Shown one piece after another: positions 49,972 through 58,708 of a stretch of DNA of 64,000 bases. The stretch covers positions 1 to 64,000 of the forward strand of contig DATAVB010000075.1 in the NCBI GenBank assembly GCA_036267955.1, given 5' to 3'. This DNA comes from DATAVB01 sp036267955 (GTDB lineage: Bacteria > Actinomycetota > Actinomycetes > Mycobacteriales > QHCD01). Made by a program: the position numbers and the translations under genes. A model generated the notes under the pieces. It was not told where the DNA came from. It did not search any database and was given only the letters and a program-made list of their open reading frames with translations. How positions within the stretch are numbered: position 1 is the first letter of the stretch; each line of letters starts with the position of its first letter.

Positions 49972-50949
49972 TCAGTCGTCAGCTGCGGCCTGTTCGGACG
50001 CCTTCTGTTGGGCCTCGGGCGCCATGAGAGCGACGATGCGCTCCAGGTCGTCGATCGACGCGAACTCCACCACGATCCGACCCTTGCGTCGGCCGATGTC
50101 GACCTTGACCCGGGTGTCGAAGACGTCGGACAGCCGCTCGGCCAGATCGGCCGCTCCGGGCGCGGAGATCTTCGGCCCGGGCGCCTTGCGGGTCGGGCGC
50201 TTGCGGGTGCCGACGGCAATCAGTTCCTCGGTGGCCCGGACCGAGAGCCCCTCGGCCACGATGCGGGCCGCGAGCTCGTCCTGGGTGTCCGCGTCCGCGG
50301 CGCCGAGCAGCGCCCGGGCATGCCCGGCCGAGAGCACACCGGCGGCGACCCGGCGCTGCACCGCGACCGGGAGGTTGAGCAGGCGGATCGTGTTGCTGAC
50401 CTGCGAGCGGCTCCGCCCGATCCGACCGGCCAGCTCCTCGTGAGTCGTCCCGAACTCCTGCAGTAGCTGCTGGTACGCCGCAGCCTCTTCCAGCGGGTTC
50501 AGCTGCTGACGGTGCAGGTTCTCCAGTAATGCGTCCCGCAGCATGGCGTCGTCGGAGGTCTCCCGAACGATTGCCGGGATCAACTCCAGGCCCACCTCGC
50601 GGGCGGCCCGCCACCGGCGCTCGCCCATCACCAGCTCGTAGCTGCCGGCCTCGAGCTTCCGCACCACGATGGGCTGCAGCAGGCCGAATGCTCCGATGGA
50701 CGTCTTCAGCTCAGCGAGCGCCTCGTCGTCGAAGTGCTGCCGGGGCTGCTTGGCGTTGGGCACGATCTGATCGATCGGCACCTGCTCGAAGCTTGCTCCG
50801 GGCACCGGGGCCGGCCGCTGCTCCTGGTCCCCCAGGATGGCGTCCAGCGCCGCCCCGGACGACGGCGTCGACGTGGTCGGAATCAACGCCCCAAGACCGC
50901 GTCCGAGACCGCCTCGTCGCCCATTGGACTTGCCCTGCACGCTCGTCAT
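49972..50949 (-). CDS. parB: Chromosome partitioning protein ParB
   Basis: 325 residues. The N-terminal CTP-binding domain has the GERRWRAA motif (near residue 110); a helix-turn-helix TTHEELAGRIGRSRSQVSNTIRL binds parS; the C-terminal dimer domain is residues about 260-325. Binds the four parS sites located inside parA and slides on DNA as a clamp with CTP. It starts 9 bp after the parA stop, a tight operon. Confidence 0.97.
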   Translation of the reverse strand: MTSVQGKSNGRRGGLGRGLGALIPTTSTPSSGAALDAILGDQEQRPAPVPGASFEQVPIDQIVPNAKQPRQHFDDEALAELKTSIGAFGLLQPIVVRKLEAGSYELVMGERRWRAAREVGLELIPAIVRETSDDAMLRDALLENLHRQQLNPLEEAAAYQQLLQEFGTTHEELAGRIGRSRSQVSNTIRLLNLPVAVQRRVAAGVLSAGHARALLGAADADTQDELAARIVAEGLSVRATEELIAVGTRKRPTRKAPGPKISAPGAADLAERLSDVFDTRVKVDIGRRKGRIVVEFASIDDLERIVALMAPEAQQKASEQAAADD

Positions 50950-50958
50950 GCCATCAAC

Positions 50959-52779
50959 CTAACTCGTCGTCTCAGCAATACCGTTCACGCCACGCTGCGC
51001 CAGTTCGTCGGCCGCGTCGAGGTAACTCAGCGCTCCCCGTGATCCCGGATCGTAGGTAATCACCGACTGGCCGAAGCCGGGTGCCTCCGAGACCCGCACG
51101 CTACGTGGGATCACCGAACGCAGCACCCGCTCCCCGAAGTGCTCCCGCACCTCCGCAGCCACCTGATCGGCGAGCTTGGTACGCCCGTCGTACATGGTCA
51201 GCAGGATCGTGGTCACCTGCAGCTTGGGATTGAGGTGCGCCGTGACCAGGTCGATGTTGTTGAGTAGTTGACCCAGTCCCTCGAGTGCGTAGTACTCGCA
51301 TTGGATCGGGATCAGCACCTCACTGGCGGCCACGAAGGCGTTCACCGTGAGCAGGCCGAGTGAGGGCGGGCAGTCGATCAGCACGTAGTCGACCTCGTCC
51401 GCGTACTCGTTGATCGCTCGGTGAAGCCGCGACTCGCGCCGCTCCATTGAGACGAGTTCGATCTCTGAGCCGGCGAGGTCGATGGTTGCCGGCGCGCAGT
51501 AGAGCAGCGGACTGACCTCGACGGGCGCCACCACCTCGGACAGTGGCCGCTCGTCGACCAGTACGTCATAGATGGACGGAGTCCCCTGCCGGTGCTCCAC
51601 GCCGAGTCCGGTGCTGGCGTTCCCCTGCGGGTCCAGGTCGATGACCAACACCCGGACCCCATGCAGTGCCAGCGCCACGGCCAGGTTAACCGTGGACGTG
51701 GTCTTGCCGACGCCACCCTTTTGGTTGGCGATGGTCATGACGCGGCGATGCGGCGGGCGGGGCAATTGCCGGGTGCCGGTCGGGTTGAGGACATGAACGG
51801 CGCGGGCTGCCTCGCGGGCGATCGGGGTGTCAAGGTCAGGCTCGGCCGGTACGACACTCGGAGGGTGTGGCGCATCGAGCGGGCTCAGGTGGATGTCGGC
51901 CGCCTGATCGGAGGGTCCGGCTTGGGTCGATGTTTCACGTGAAACATTGACCGGCCCGTCTCCGGTCGCAGCGCCGGCCACTTCATGACTTTCGGCGATC
52001 CCGCCGAAAGTCTGATCGCCGATCGGCTGCGGTGTCGATGTTTCACGTGAAACATCAACAGCGGTGTCGGCCTGATCGACCTCGCTCATGACTGACTGGG
52101 CGGCCGGCTCGATGCCAATCGAATTCGCTGACGGATCATCGTGCGCCGGCGGCGTCTGCCCGCCATCCGCGTCGCCGACGGGGTCGCCCGACTCCGCGCC
52201 GCTTGCGGGGGCGCCGGCCTGCGGTGGGTAGTGCGATCGTTCGGCGGCCGACGTCGATGTTTCACGTGAAACATCGACGGTTGATCCTTCGTCGCCCATC
52301 GGCGTTTGACCACCCGCCGCTTCGAACTCCGCACTGCTGTCCCGGTGCTGCGTGTCGCTCGACCCAGGGCCCTCGGGCGCCAGGACGGTCGCCTCCGTGT
52401 CCTGCACCGCGGTCCCATCGGGTGCGACATCACCAGGCTGACCGGGCACCGGATCTTGGCTCCTGTCGACTGTCTGGTCCGACCCGGCACCGTCCGGCTG
52501 GTTACGGCCATCGTTCCCCGACACCGACGACTCCCCAGTCGACTCACTCTCGGTCGACCGCGATGTTTCACGTGAAACATCGCCCTTCTCCGACTCCACC
52601 GCGGCGCTGACCGCGCGGCGCCAGATTCGCGCCGGTACCTCCCGCGACCGCGTCGCCGGGGGCCGCGGCCGTCCCGGCCAACCCACCGCCGCCCGTGACC
52701 CGTTCACCTCGGTTCCTACAGCGATGCCGCTATCTGGCCAGCCGACCGCGGTCGTCTCAGCCGCGCGTCGCTCAACCAT
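50959..52779 (-). CDS. parA: Chromosome partitioning ATPase ParA with a long N-terminal extension carrying parS sites
   Basis: 606 residues from the ATG at 52779 (MVERRAAETTAVG), with GAAGGGACG upstream; a TTG at 52830 that overlaps the rsmG stop is the alternative. The core is the last 260 codons from position 51738: MTIANQKGGVGKTTSTVNL (deviant Walker A), VLVIDLDPQGNAS, DYVLIDCPPSLGLL and ILLTMYDGRTKLADQV. The roughly 347 residues before it are Ser/Pro/Asp/Glu-rich and disordered-looking. The motif VSRETS occurs four times there because each is encoded by an in-frame parS site. Mycobacterial and Streptomyces ParA have a much shorter tail with one such motif. Confidence 0.96.
   Translation of the reverse strand: MVERRAAETTAVGWPDSGIAVGTEVNGSRAAVGWPGRPRPPATRSREVPARIWRRAVSAAVESEKGDVSRETSRSTESESTGESSVSGNDGRNQPDGAGSDQTVDRSQDPVPGQPGDVAPDGTAVQDTEATVLAPEGPGSSDTQHRDSSAEFEAAGGQTPMGDEGSTVDVSRETSTSAAERSHYPPQAGAPASGAESGDPVGDADGGQTPPAHDDPSANSIGIEPAAQSVMSEVDQADTAVDVSRETSTPQPIGDQTFGGIAESHEVAGAATGDGPVNVSRETSTQAGPSDQAADIHLSPLDAPHPPSVVPAEPDLDTPIAREAARAVHVLNPTGTRQLPRPPHRRVMTIANQKGGVGKTTSTVNLAVALALHGVRVLVIDLDPQGNASTGLGVEHRQGTPSIYDVLVDERPLSEVVAPVEVSPLLYCAPATIDLAGSEIELVSMERRESRLHRAINEYADEVDYVLIDCPPSLGLLTVNAFVAASEVLIPIQCEYYALEGLGQLLNNIDLVTAHLNPKLQVTTILLTMYDGRTKLADQVAAEVREHFGERVLRSVIPRSVRVSEAPGFGQSVITYDPGSRGALSYLDAADELAQRGVNGIAETTS
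51931..51946. promoter_or_regulatory. parS site 1
   Basis: Perfect 16-bp TGTTTCACGTGAAACA, flanked by CGA and TTG. Binding site of ParB; encodes VSRET in ParA. Confidence 0.97.
52039..52054. promoter_or_regulatory. parS site 2
   Basis: Perfect 16-bp TGTTTCACGTGAAACA, 93 bp from site 1. Same reading frame in parA as the others. Confidence 0.97.
52258..52273. promoter_or_regulatory. parS site 3
   Basis: Perfect 16-bp TGTTTCACGTGAAACA; flanks extend the palindrome to CGA...TCG. Confidence 0.97.
52564..52579. promoter_or_regulatory. parS site 4
   Basis: Perfect 16-bp TGTTTCACGTGAAACA; flanks extend the palindrome to GCGA...TCGC. Nearest of the four to the parA start. Confidence 0.97.
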
Positions 52780-52826
52780 GATTCGTCCCTTCTTCGAAAA
52801 GCGGATCAGTTCTCCGACAATGCGAA

Positions 52827-53474
52827 TCAATCGATCGCAATGTCGATCACTGTCGTCTGCGGGTCTACCACCCCGGCGCCGCAGTAGCGCACCACAACCT
52901 CGCTCGCACCGTACCGGCCAAGAAGCTGCCGATGACGCGCCACCTCATCCGACGCGCTGGCCCCTTTGATGGCCAGGAGATGACCACCGGACTTCAGTAC
53001 CGGAAGGCACCATTCCGCCAATCGATCCAACGGCGCCAGGGCCCGAGCGGTGACAATCGACGACCGACCCAGTTGCCCCCGCACCGCCTTCTCCTCAACC
53101 CGGCCCTGCAGCAGTGTCACCCGCCGCAACCCCAGTCGCTCCACGCATTCGGCGAGGAAGGCGACCCGGCGAGCCTGTGCATCCAACAGCACCAGGTCGA
53201 GGTCCGGCCGGGCGAGCGCCAACACCACTCCGGGCAGACCGGCGCCGCTACCCACATCCAGCACCCGGCTATCGGCCGGAATCAGCTCGGCGATGACCGC
53301 ACAGTTGAGGAGGTGCCGATCCCAGAGCCGGTCGACCTCGCGAGGTCCGATCACCCCACGCAGCACCCCTTCGGTCGCCAGCAAGCTCGCGTACTCCACC
53401 GCCGCCGACAACCGATCGCCGAACACCTGCCCGGCTATCTCGGGAGCAGGTACCGCTCCGGGTGATACAGCCAT
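52827..53474 (-). CDS. rsmG: 16S rRNA (guanine-N7) methyltransferase RsmG (GidB)
   Basis: 215 residues from the ATG at 53474, which has GGGAGCGG just upstream; a GTG at 53486 is a weaker alternative. SAM motif RVLDVGSGAGLPGVVLALARP is near residue 70 and the WDRHLLNCAVIAELIP helix precedes it. It methylates G527 of 16S rRNA; loss gives low-level streptomycin resistance. Its stop lies next to the parA start, as in most actinobacteria. Confidence 0.95.
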   Translation of the reverse strand: MAVSPGAVPAPEIAGQVFGDRLSAAVEYASLLATEGVLRGVIGPREVDRLWDRHLLNCAVIAELIPADSRVLDVGSGAGLPGVVLALARPDLDLVLLDAQARRVAFLAECVERLGLRRVTLLQGRVEEKAVRGQLGRSSIVTARALAPLDRLAEWCLPVLKSGGHLLAIKGASASDEVARHRQLLGRYGASEVVVRYCGAGVVDPQTTVIDIAID

Positions 53475-53562
53475 CACCGCTCCCACTCAGTTCGCCACCA
53501 ACAAACGCGGCGGGCAGGCCCTCAGGGCCAACCCGCCGCGCGACAAGCAATATGAGTTCAGC

Positions 53563-54228
53563 TCAGTCCGTCGGGGAGACGACGACCCGTCGCTGTGGGT
53601 CCTCGCCTTCCGACTCGCTGCTCACGCCGTCAACGACCGCGATGGCGTCGTGCACGACCTTGCGCTCGAAAGCATTCATCGGGACCAGGCTGCGAGCGTC
53701 ACCATCGGCAGCGACCTCGTTCGCGGTACGGCGGGCAAGCTCGGTCAGCTCGGCCCGCCGGCCGGCGCGGTACCCGCTGATGTCCAGCATCAGACGACTC
53801 CGAACGCCGGTCTGCTGCTGCACCGCCAGCCGGGTCAGCTCCTGCAGGGCATCGAGGGTCGCTCCGCGTGGGCCGACCAACGGCTTCAGTTCGTTGCCGC
53901 CGACGATCGCCACCATCGCGCGGTCATTCTCCACGTCAAGGTCGATGTCACCGTCGTAGTCGACGATGTCGAGCAACCGCTCCAGGTAGTCACCCGCAAT
54001 GTCGCCCTCCCGGACGAGCAACGACACCGGATCGCCTTCGTTCTCGCCGTCATCGTCGCCATCCGCTGCGGCATCCTTCGTATCGCCAGAGACATCACTC
54101 GCCTCCGCGTCACTCACCTCAACATCGGTGACCTCAACATCAGCAACCTCGATGTCACTTGCCTCGGTCAGCACTGACGCAGCCGTTGCGTCGCCTACAC
54201 CCTGCTCAATCTGCTGGCTCTCGGACAC
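53563..54228 (-). CDS. jag: Jag-type RNA-binding protein (KH and R3H domains)
   Basis: 221 residues. An acidic N-terminus with a repeated pattern (ASDIEVADVEVTDVEVSDAE) occupies about 70 residues and comes from a short nucleotide repeat. A KH domain follows with VGPRGATLDALQELTRLAVQ, then an R3H domain with RSLVPMNAFERKVVHDAI. KhpB/Jag proteins bind small RNAs and mRNAs and affect cell shape and division. Lies between rsmG and yidC as expected. The Jag_N domain typical of Firmicutes is absent. Confidence 0.93.
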   Translation of the reverse strand: MSESQQIEQGVGDATAASVLTEASDIEVADVEVTDVEVSDAEASDVSGDTKDAAADGDDDGENEGDPVSLLVREGDIAGDYLERLLDIVDYDGDIDLDVENDRAMVAIVGGNELKPLVGPRGATLDALQELTRLAVQQQTGVRSRLMLDISGYRAGRRAELTELARRTANEVAADGDARSLVPMNAFERKVVHDAIAVVDGVSSESEGEDPQRRVVVSPTD

Positions 54229-54321
54229 TGTTCTCTCCGGCTTCTTTCGTTGCGACCCGGCGGCGCCAGGTCAAGCTTTTCACCACACGCTGCGACATCG
54301 GCGCAGCAGGGTAGGCAACCG

Positions 54322-55365
54322 TCAGCGACGTTTCTTCTTGCGCTGCGGCCCGCCACTGTTCGGGCGCTTCGCGGGTTGCGGCCGTCGTTTCGCCTGCCCG
54401 GTCACCGGGCGACTCACCGGCCGCGGCACCTCGCCTGCCTCAGCCACCGCGGGCTCGACCCGCGGCTTCGGAGTGGCCTGGCCCGGCCGTGGCCGCGCGT
54501 TCTTCGGCTGGGTCGGCTTCGCACCCGGCCGCGGCGCGAGCGCCTTCGTGTCCACGACGGCATCTTCCGCGATCTCGGCGTCCTTCTGCGCGATCCGCTT
54601 GAAGATGTAGTACTGCTGGCCCATCGTCCACACGTTGTTGGAGACCCAGTAGATAAGGACACCCAGCGGGAACGGGAACACCAGTCCGGTGAAGAGCAGA
54701 CCGAACGGAAGCACGTACAACATGAACTTCTGGATGGTGGCCTGCTGGCCCTCCAGGTTGCCCTTGTTCCGCGCGTAGCTCTGCTTCTGCGTCGTGAAGG
54801 TGGCCGCACAGGACAGCAGCAGCAGCACCACAATGACGATGCGGGTTGAGGTGACGTCGGCGCCGAGCTGGCTCAGCACCTTCCCCGAGCTGTGGAACGA
54901 CGCCGGCAGCGGCGCACCAAGGATCTTCGCGTGGACGGCGCTGTCGAACTTCTCCGCCGACCAGCCGTACAACGTGGGGTTGCGACCCAACTGCAGGTGT
55001 CGCAGCACGTGGTAGAGCGAGATGAAGACCGGGGTCTGCGCCAGCAACGGGAGACAGCCACCAAGCGGGTTAACACCCGCTTCGCGCTGTACCTCCATCA
55101 TTGCCCTGGTCTGCGCCTGTTTGTCGTTCTTGTACTTGGCGCGGACCGCGGCGATCTTCGGCTGCAGTTTCTGCATCGCCTGCATCGAGTGGATCTGCTT
55201 CACGAACAACGGGAAGAGGATCAGCCGCAGCGTGATGACCAGCGAGACGATCGACAGTACCCAGGTCCAGCCGTTGCCGGCCGGGAGGAACAGCGAAAAG
55301 AAGTCGTGCCAACGCAGCAGGACCCAGGAAATCGCCGTATAGAGCCAATTCAGCACGTGTGGCAA
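54322..55365 (-). CDS. yidC: Membrane protein insertase YidC
   Basis: 347 residues, TTG start at 55365 (GGGAG 7 nt upstream); a GTG three codons on (MLNWLYTAIS) is possible. Five membrane helices; the inner groove arginine lies in VSLVITLRLILFPLFVKQ near residue 45. The 60II signature QKLQPKIAAVRAKYKNDKQ follows. The C-terminus (about 75 residues) is very basic with Pro/Lys/Arg repeats (PRPGAKPTQPKNARPRPG), likely ribosome-binding. It inserts membrane proteins with or without Sec. Confidence 0.96.
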   Translation of the reverse strand: MPHVLNWLYTAISWVLLRWHDFFSLFLPAGNGWTWVLSIVSLVITLRLILFPLFVKQIHSMQAMQKLQPKIAAVRAKYKNDKQAQTRAMMEVQREAGVNPLGGCLPLLAQTPVFISLYHVLRHLQLGRNPTLYGWSAEKFDSAVHAKILGAPLPASFHSSGKVLSQLGADVTSTRIVIVVLLLLSCAATFTTQKQSYARNKGNLEGQQATIQKFMLYVLPFGLLFTGLVFPFPLGVLIYWVSNNVWTMGQQYYIFKRIAQKDAEIAEDAVVDTKALAPRPGAKPTQPKNARPRPGQATPKPRVEPAVAEAGEVPRPVSRPVTGQAKRRPQPAKRPNSGGPQRKKKRR

Positions 55366-55745
55366 CGCGGAACTCCCGCCGGTGGTGATGTATGCGTACC
55401 GCCGCTGTGCCCGGCGTCGCCAATGTCATGGGTGGTGTCGGTCGAGCTGTCGGCGTGGGCTGTCCCGGCTATCCCACTACGGACAACCTTGGACGGCACC
55501 GGATCGTGCCCACCACGGTGATACGGGTGGCAGCGCGACAGCCGGCGCAGCCCCAGCCAACTGCCGCGGGCGATCCCGAACCGCTCGATCGCGGTCACGG
55601 CGTACGCGCTGCAGCTCGGGGTGAAGCGGCAGGCCGGCGGACGGAACTGGGACCAGCAGAGTTGATAGAGACGCAACGCGCCCATGACCACCCGGCGCGG
55701 AACCGACCGCAGCCGACCAACTGTGACACCCGGCCCGTCGGTCAT
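55350..55745 (-). CDS. yidD: Membrane protein insertion efficiency factor YidD
   Basis: 131 residues. The core ALRLYQLCWSQFRPPACRFTPSCSAYAV..GLRRLSRCHPYHRGG is diagnostic. It overlaps rnpA at its start (ATGA at 55742-55745) and yidC at its end (16 bp). The final 45 residues beyond KVVRSG are a His/Thr/Gly-rich tail not found in most homologues, and are partly forced by the yidC overlap. Confidence 0.93.
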   Translation of the reverse strand: MTDGPGVTVGRLRSVPRRVVMGALRLYQLCWSQFRPPACRFTPSCSAYAVTAIERFGIARGSWLGLRRLSRCHPYHRGGHDPVPSKVVRSGIAGTAHADSSTDTTHDIGDAGHSGGTHTSPPAGVPRCHTC

Positions 55746-56107
55746 CGACCCGACCCAGTCCTCAGCCGGGCCAGCGACCCGTCCAGATCGTGCCCGAGCT
55801 GCGCCGACGTCGATCCAGCAGCGGCGGGCTTGGCCCGCACCACCAGCCGACTGCCATCCGGCAGCAGCCCGATCCGGTCGAGCATCAGATGCCGCAGCCG
55901 GCGGGTCACCTCATGCCGGCGGACCGAATTGCCCACCTGCCTGCTCACGATGAAACCCACCTTGCTTTGTCGGTCGCCTGGCGCGGATCCGTCCGGGACC
56001 GGTGCCAACAGGTGTACGACCAGCGTCGACCGGCCGGCACGACGACCGCTCCGCACGACTTCGGTGAAGTCACGGGAACGATGCAATCGGACCGGCTCGG
56101 GCAACAT
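55742..56107 (-). CDS. rnpA: Ribonuclease P protein component
   Basis: 121 residues. LPEPVRLHRSRDFTEVVRSG at the N-terminus, KVGFIVSRQVGNSVRRHEVTRRLRHL with the RNR-type RNA-binding motif near residue 60. Works with the RNase P RNA to mature tRNA 5' ends. Starts 14 bp after rpmH, the classic rpmH-rnpA-yidD-yidC order. Confidence 0.96.
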   Translation of the reverse strand: MLPEPVRLHRSRDFTEVVRSGRRAGRSTLVVHLLAPVPDGSAPGDRQSKVGFIVSRQVGNSVRRHEVTRRLRHLMLDRIGLLPDGSRLVVRAKPAAAGSTSAQLGHDLDGSLARLRTGSGR

Positions 56108-56121
56108 GAAGAGCTGCCTGG

Positions 56122-56259
56122 TCAGGCAGACAGCGCGCCGCGGCCCTTGCTGCGGCGGCGCGCCAGGATCGCACGGCCCGCGCGGGTCCGCATGCGGAGC
56201 CGGAAACCGTGCGTCTTGGCGCGGCGACGGTTGTTCGGCTGGTAGGTGCGCTTACTCAC
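56122..56259 (-). CDS. rpmH: 50S ribosomal protein L34
   Basis: 45 residues, GTG start at 56259. MSKRTYQPNNRRRAKTHGF is the universal L34 start; it ends ARRRSKGRGALSA. Divergent from dnaA and first gene of the leftward rpmH-rnpA-yidD-yidC-jag-rsmG-parA-parB group. Confidence 0.97.
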   Translation of the reverse strand: MSKRTYQPNNRRRAKTHGFRLRMRTRAGRAILARRRSKGRGALSA

Positions 56260-56766
56260 GGCGGATCTCCAAAACGGGCGCTGGTGTGCGTCGGCAAGTG
56301 GTGCTGCACGCGGTCGTGCGGGTACGGAACGGCGTCCCGTACCTCCCATTCTCGCGAACAGCGTTATGGCTGATCGCGGGCACCCGACAACTGCCGCATG
56401 CCGGCGACCGTCCCACGGTACGGACCGACCGCCGCGCAGGTCAAACCGAGTGCCGATCACCCGCAATTGCATGCTTGTGGACGGCGCTGCCTCGCTGTTA
56501 GCGTCCCACGGAATCGGACCCTGATCACCGCGCGGAGCTCCGTAGATTCCGTTGTCGGCAGCCGCCGCGACAGACCTCCGGACACCGCCTGGACCACTCG
56601 GCCCGCCGCTGTAGCTTGCGCGCCGATCCACCCGCCGTTGCCAACGTGCCCTACTGCACACCGGCATACACAGCCTGTGGATACTCGTGTGGACAGCAGC
56701 GTCGACGCGGTGACCGACCGGGCCTGACGACCAAACGGGGATAGCGTGGCAACGGAGGAATCCCGC
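56260..56766. other. Divergent rpmH/dnaA intergenic region, no gene
   Basis: 507 bp. A possible rpmH promoter is at 56362-56389. DnaA-box-like sites occur at TTGTGGACG (56475), TGTGGATAC (56685) and TGTGGACAG (56695), the last two close to dnaA and suggesting autoregulation. No other feature is convincing. Confidence 0.55.
56362..56389 (-). promoter_or_regulatory. Candidate sigma-70-type promoter of rpmH
   Basis: On the minus strand TTGTCG (56384-56389) is followed after 16 bp by CATAAC (56362-56367). It is about 105 bp upstream of the rpmH start. Confidence 0.35.
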
Positions 56767-58341
56767 GTGGCGGACAGAGATGAGTCTGACCCGCAAGCGG
56801 TCCGGCCGGTGGACTTGGACGCCGTCTGGGCATCGGCTATCAGCGGGTTGCGCGAGGAGACCGTCAGCGGTCAACACCTCGCCTGGCTACGGATGACCCG
56901 TCCGCTGGGGCTGGTTGAGGACACGGTGCTGCTCGCCGCACCGACCAACTTCGCCAAGGACGTGCTGGAGACCAGGCTGCGAGCCCTGATCACCGGCGCC
57001 CTGGCGGCCGCTCTCAACCGGGACATCCGGGTCGCGGTCACCGTTGAGCCGCCGTTGGAGTCGGTGCCGTCCGAGCACGCCGACCATTCGCATGACGGCA
57101 ACTCCCATGAGAGCCGTTCGCTGGGGGACCACGGCCATCGGACCGACACTGGAGCCGATCGACACGAACTCGGCGACGACAGCGACGGCGCGGGATCCGG
57201 CCAGCAGATCTCCCTGGCTCAGTCCGAACGCGAGGCGAACCGGGCCCGGCTCGGTGGCGCCGAGTCCTCCGGGCCGCGACCCGCGCCGGTCATCCGCGGC
57301 GCTGAGACCGCACGGCTCAACCCCAAGTACCAGTTCGACACGTTCGTCATCGGGTCGAGCAACCGGTTCGCGCACGCCGCCGCGGTCGCCGTCGCCGAGG
57401 CACCGGCAAAGGCCTACAACCCGCTCTTCATCTACGGCGAGTCCGGACTGGGCAAGACCCACCTGTTGCACGCGATCGGGCACTACGCCCGCAACCTGCA
57501 GGCCGGCTCGCGGGTGCGCTACGTCAGCTCCGAGGAATTCACCAACGACTTCATCAACTCGCTGCGCGACGACAAGATGCAGGCATTCCAGCGCCGCTAC
57601 CGGGACAACGACATCCTGCTGATCGACGACATCCAGTTTCTGGAACGCGCCGAGCGCACGCAGGAGGAGTTCTTCCACACCTTCAACACGCTGCACAACG
57701 CCAACAAGCAGATCGTCATCTCCTCGGACCGGCCACCCAAGCAGCTGGTGACGCTGGAGGACCGGCTGCGTACCCGGTTCGAGTGGGGCCTGATCACCGA
57801 CGTGCAGGCGCCGGATCTGGAGACCCGGATCGCGATCCTGCGGAAGAAGGCCGCCCAGGAGCGGCTCAACGCTCCACCTGACGTGCTGGAATTCATCGCC
57901 AGCAAGATCCAGAGCAACATCCGTGAGCTCGAGGGTGCGTTGATCCGGGTCACCGCGTTCGCCAGCCTCAATCGCACCGGCGTCGACCTGTCCCTGGCCG
58001 AGATCGTCCTGAAGGACCTGATCCCCGAGTCCGAACAGTCCGCCATCAGCGCCGCGACGATCATGGCTGCCACGGCGGAGTACTTCTCGGTGACTGTCGA
58101 GGAGCTGTGCGGCTCGTCCCGCAGCCGTGTCCTGGTCACCGCCCGGCAGATCGCCATGTACCTGTGTCGCGAGCTGACGGATCTGTCGCTGCCGAAGATC
58201 GGCCAGACGTTCGGCGGGCGCGACCACACCACGGTGATGCACGCCGAGCGCAAGATCCGGTCGTTGATGGCCGAGCGGCGCTCGATCTTCAATCAGGTCA
58301 CCGAGTTGACCAACCGGATCAAGGTTCGGGCCCGGCAGTGA
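56767..58341 (+). CDS. dnaA: Chromosomal replication initiator protein DnaA
   Basis: 524 residues from the GTG at 56767, chosen because GGAGG lies 8 nt upstream; a GTG at 56746 would add seven residues. Domain I is DLDAVWASAISGLREETVSG; a His/Asp-rich linker (domain II) is at about 105-175. Domain III has GESGLGKTHLLHAI (Walker A), ILLIDDIQFL (Walker B) and sensor arginines. Domain IV ends GGRDHTTVMHAERKIRSL, the DnaA-box signature. oriC follows directly. Initiates replication and regulates its own promoter. Confidence 0.97.
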   Translation: MADRDESDPQAVRPVDLDAVWASAISGLREETVSGQHLAWLRMTRPLGLVEDTVLLAAPTNFAKDVLETRLRALITGALAAALNRDIRVAVTVEPPLESVPSEHADHSHDGNSHESRSLGDHGHRTDTGADRHELGDDSDGAGSGQQISLAQSEREANRARLGGAESSGPRPAPVIRGAETARLNPKYQFDTFVIGSSNRFAHAAAVAVAEAPAKAYNPLFIYGESGLGKTHLLHAIGHYARNLQAGSRVRYVSSEEFTNDFINSLRDDKMQAFQRRYRDNDILLIDDIQFLERAERTQEEFFHTFNTLHNANKQIVISSDRPPKQLVTLEDRLRTRFEWGLITDVQAPDLETRIAILRKKAAQERLNAPPDVLEFIASKIQSNIRELEGALIRVTAFASLNRTGVDLSLAEIVLKDLIPESEQSAISAATIMAATAEYFSVTVEELCGSSRSRVLVTARQIAMYLCRELTDLSLPKIGQTFGGRDHTTVMHAERKIRSLMAERRSIFNQVTELTNRIKVRARQ

Positions 58342-58708
58342 CCAGCCCAGCGACCGTCACAGCTAGTGCACACCCTGGGGACAACCCTGTGGACAGCAGT
58401 GGACGAACACGGTCGGGCGAGACCACCCACAGAGTTGTCCCCAGCCGCACTGTCGCCGTCCTCAGGTACGCCCACCACATCTCCACATGGCGCCGAAGGC
58501 TCTCACCTGCACGGATGTCAGTTGTCCCCAACATCCACAGGGCCTATGAAGACGACTACCTATCTCTAGAAATGACCTCCCACCCACACTCACGGGCACC
58601 ACGGTCTGGGGATAGCCTCCCCAGTCCGATGTCATTTACCCCGCCAGCTACCCACCCAGCAACAACCTCAGAACCCGTCACCCCAGCAAACGTCGGAGGC
58701 AATCGGCG
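58342..58708. other. oriC: Origin of replication (oriC), dnaA-dnaN intergenic region
   Basis: 367 bp without a gene, between dnaA and dnaN. DnaA-box-like sites: TGGGGACAA (58376), TGTGGACAG (58388), TTGTCCCCA (58435), TTGTCCCCA (58522) and TGGGGATAG (58607). Four of the five carry C instead of A at position seven of TTRTCCACA. The least GC-rich stretch, 58543-58580 (CCTATGAAGACGACTACC and on), is a candidate unwinding element. Confidence 0.85.
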
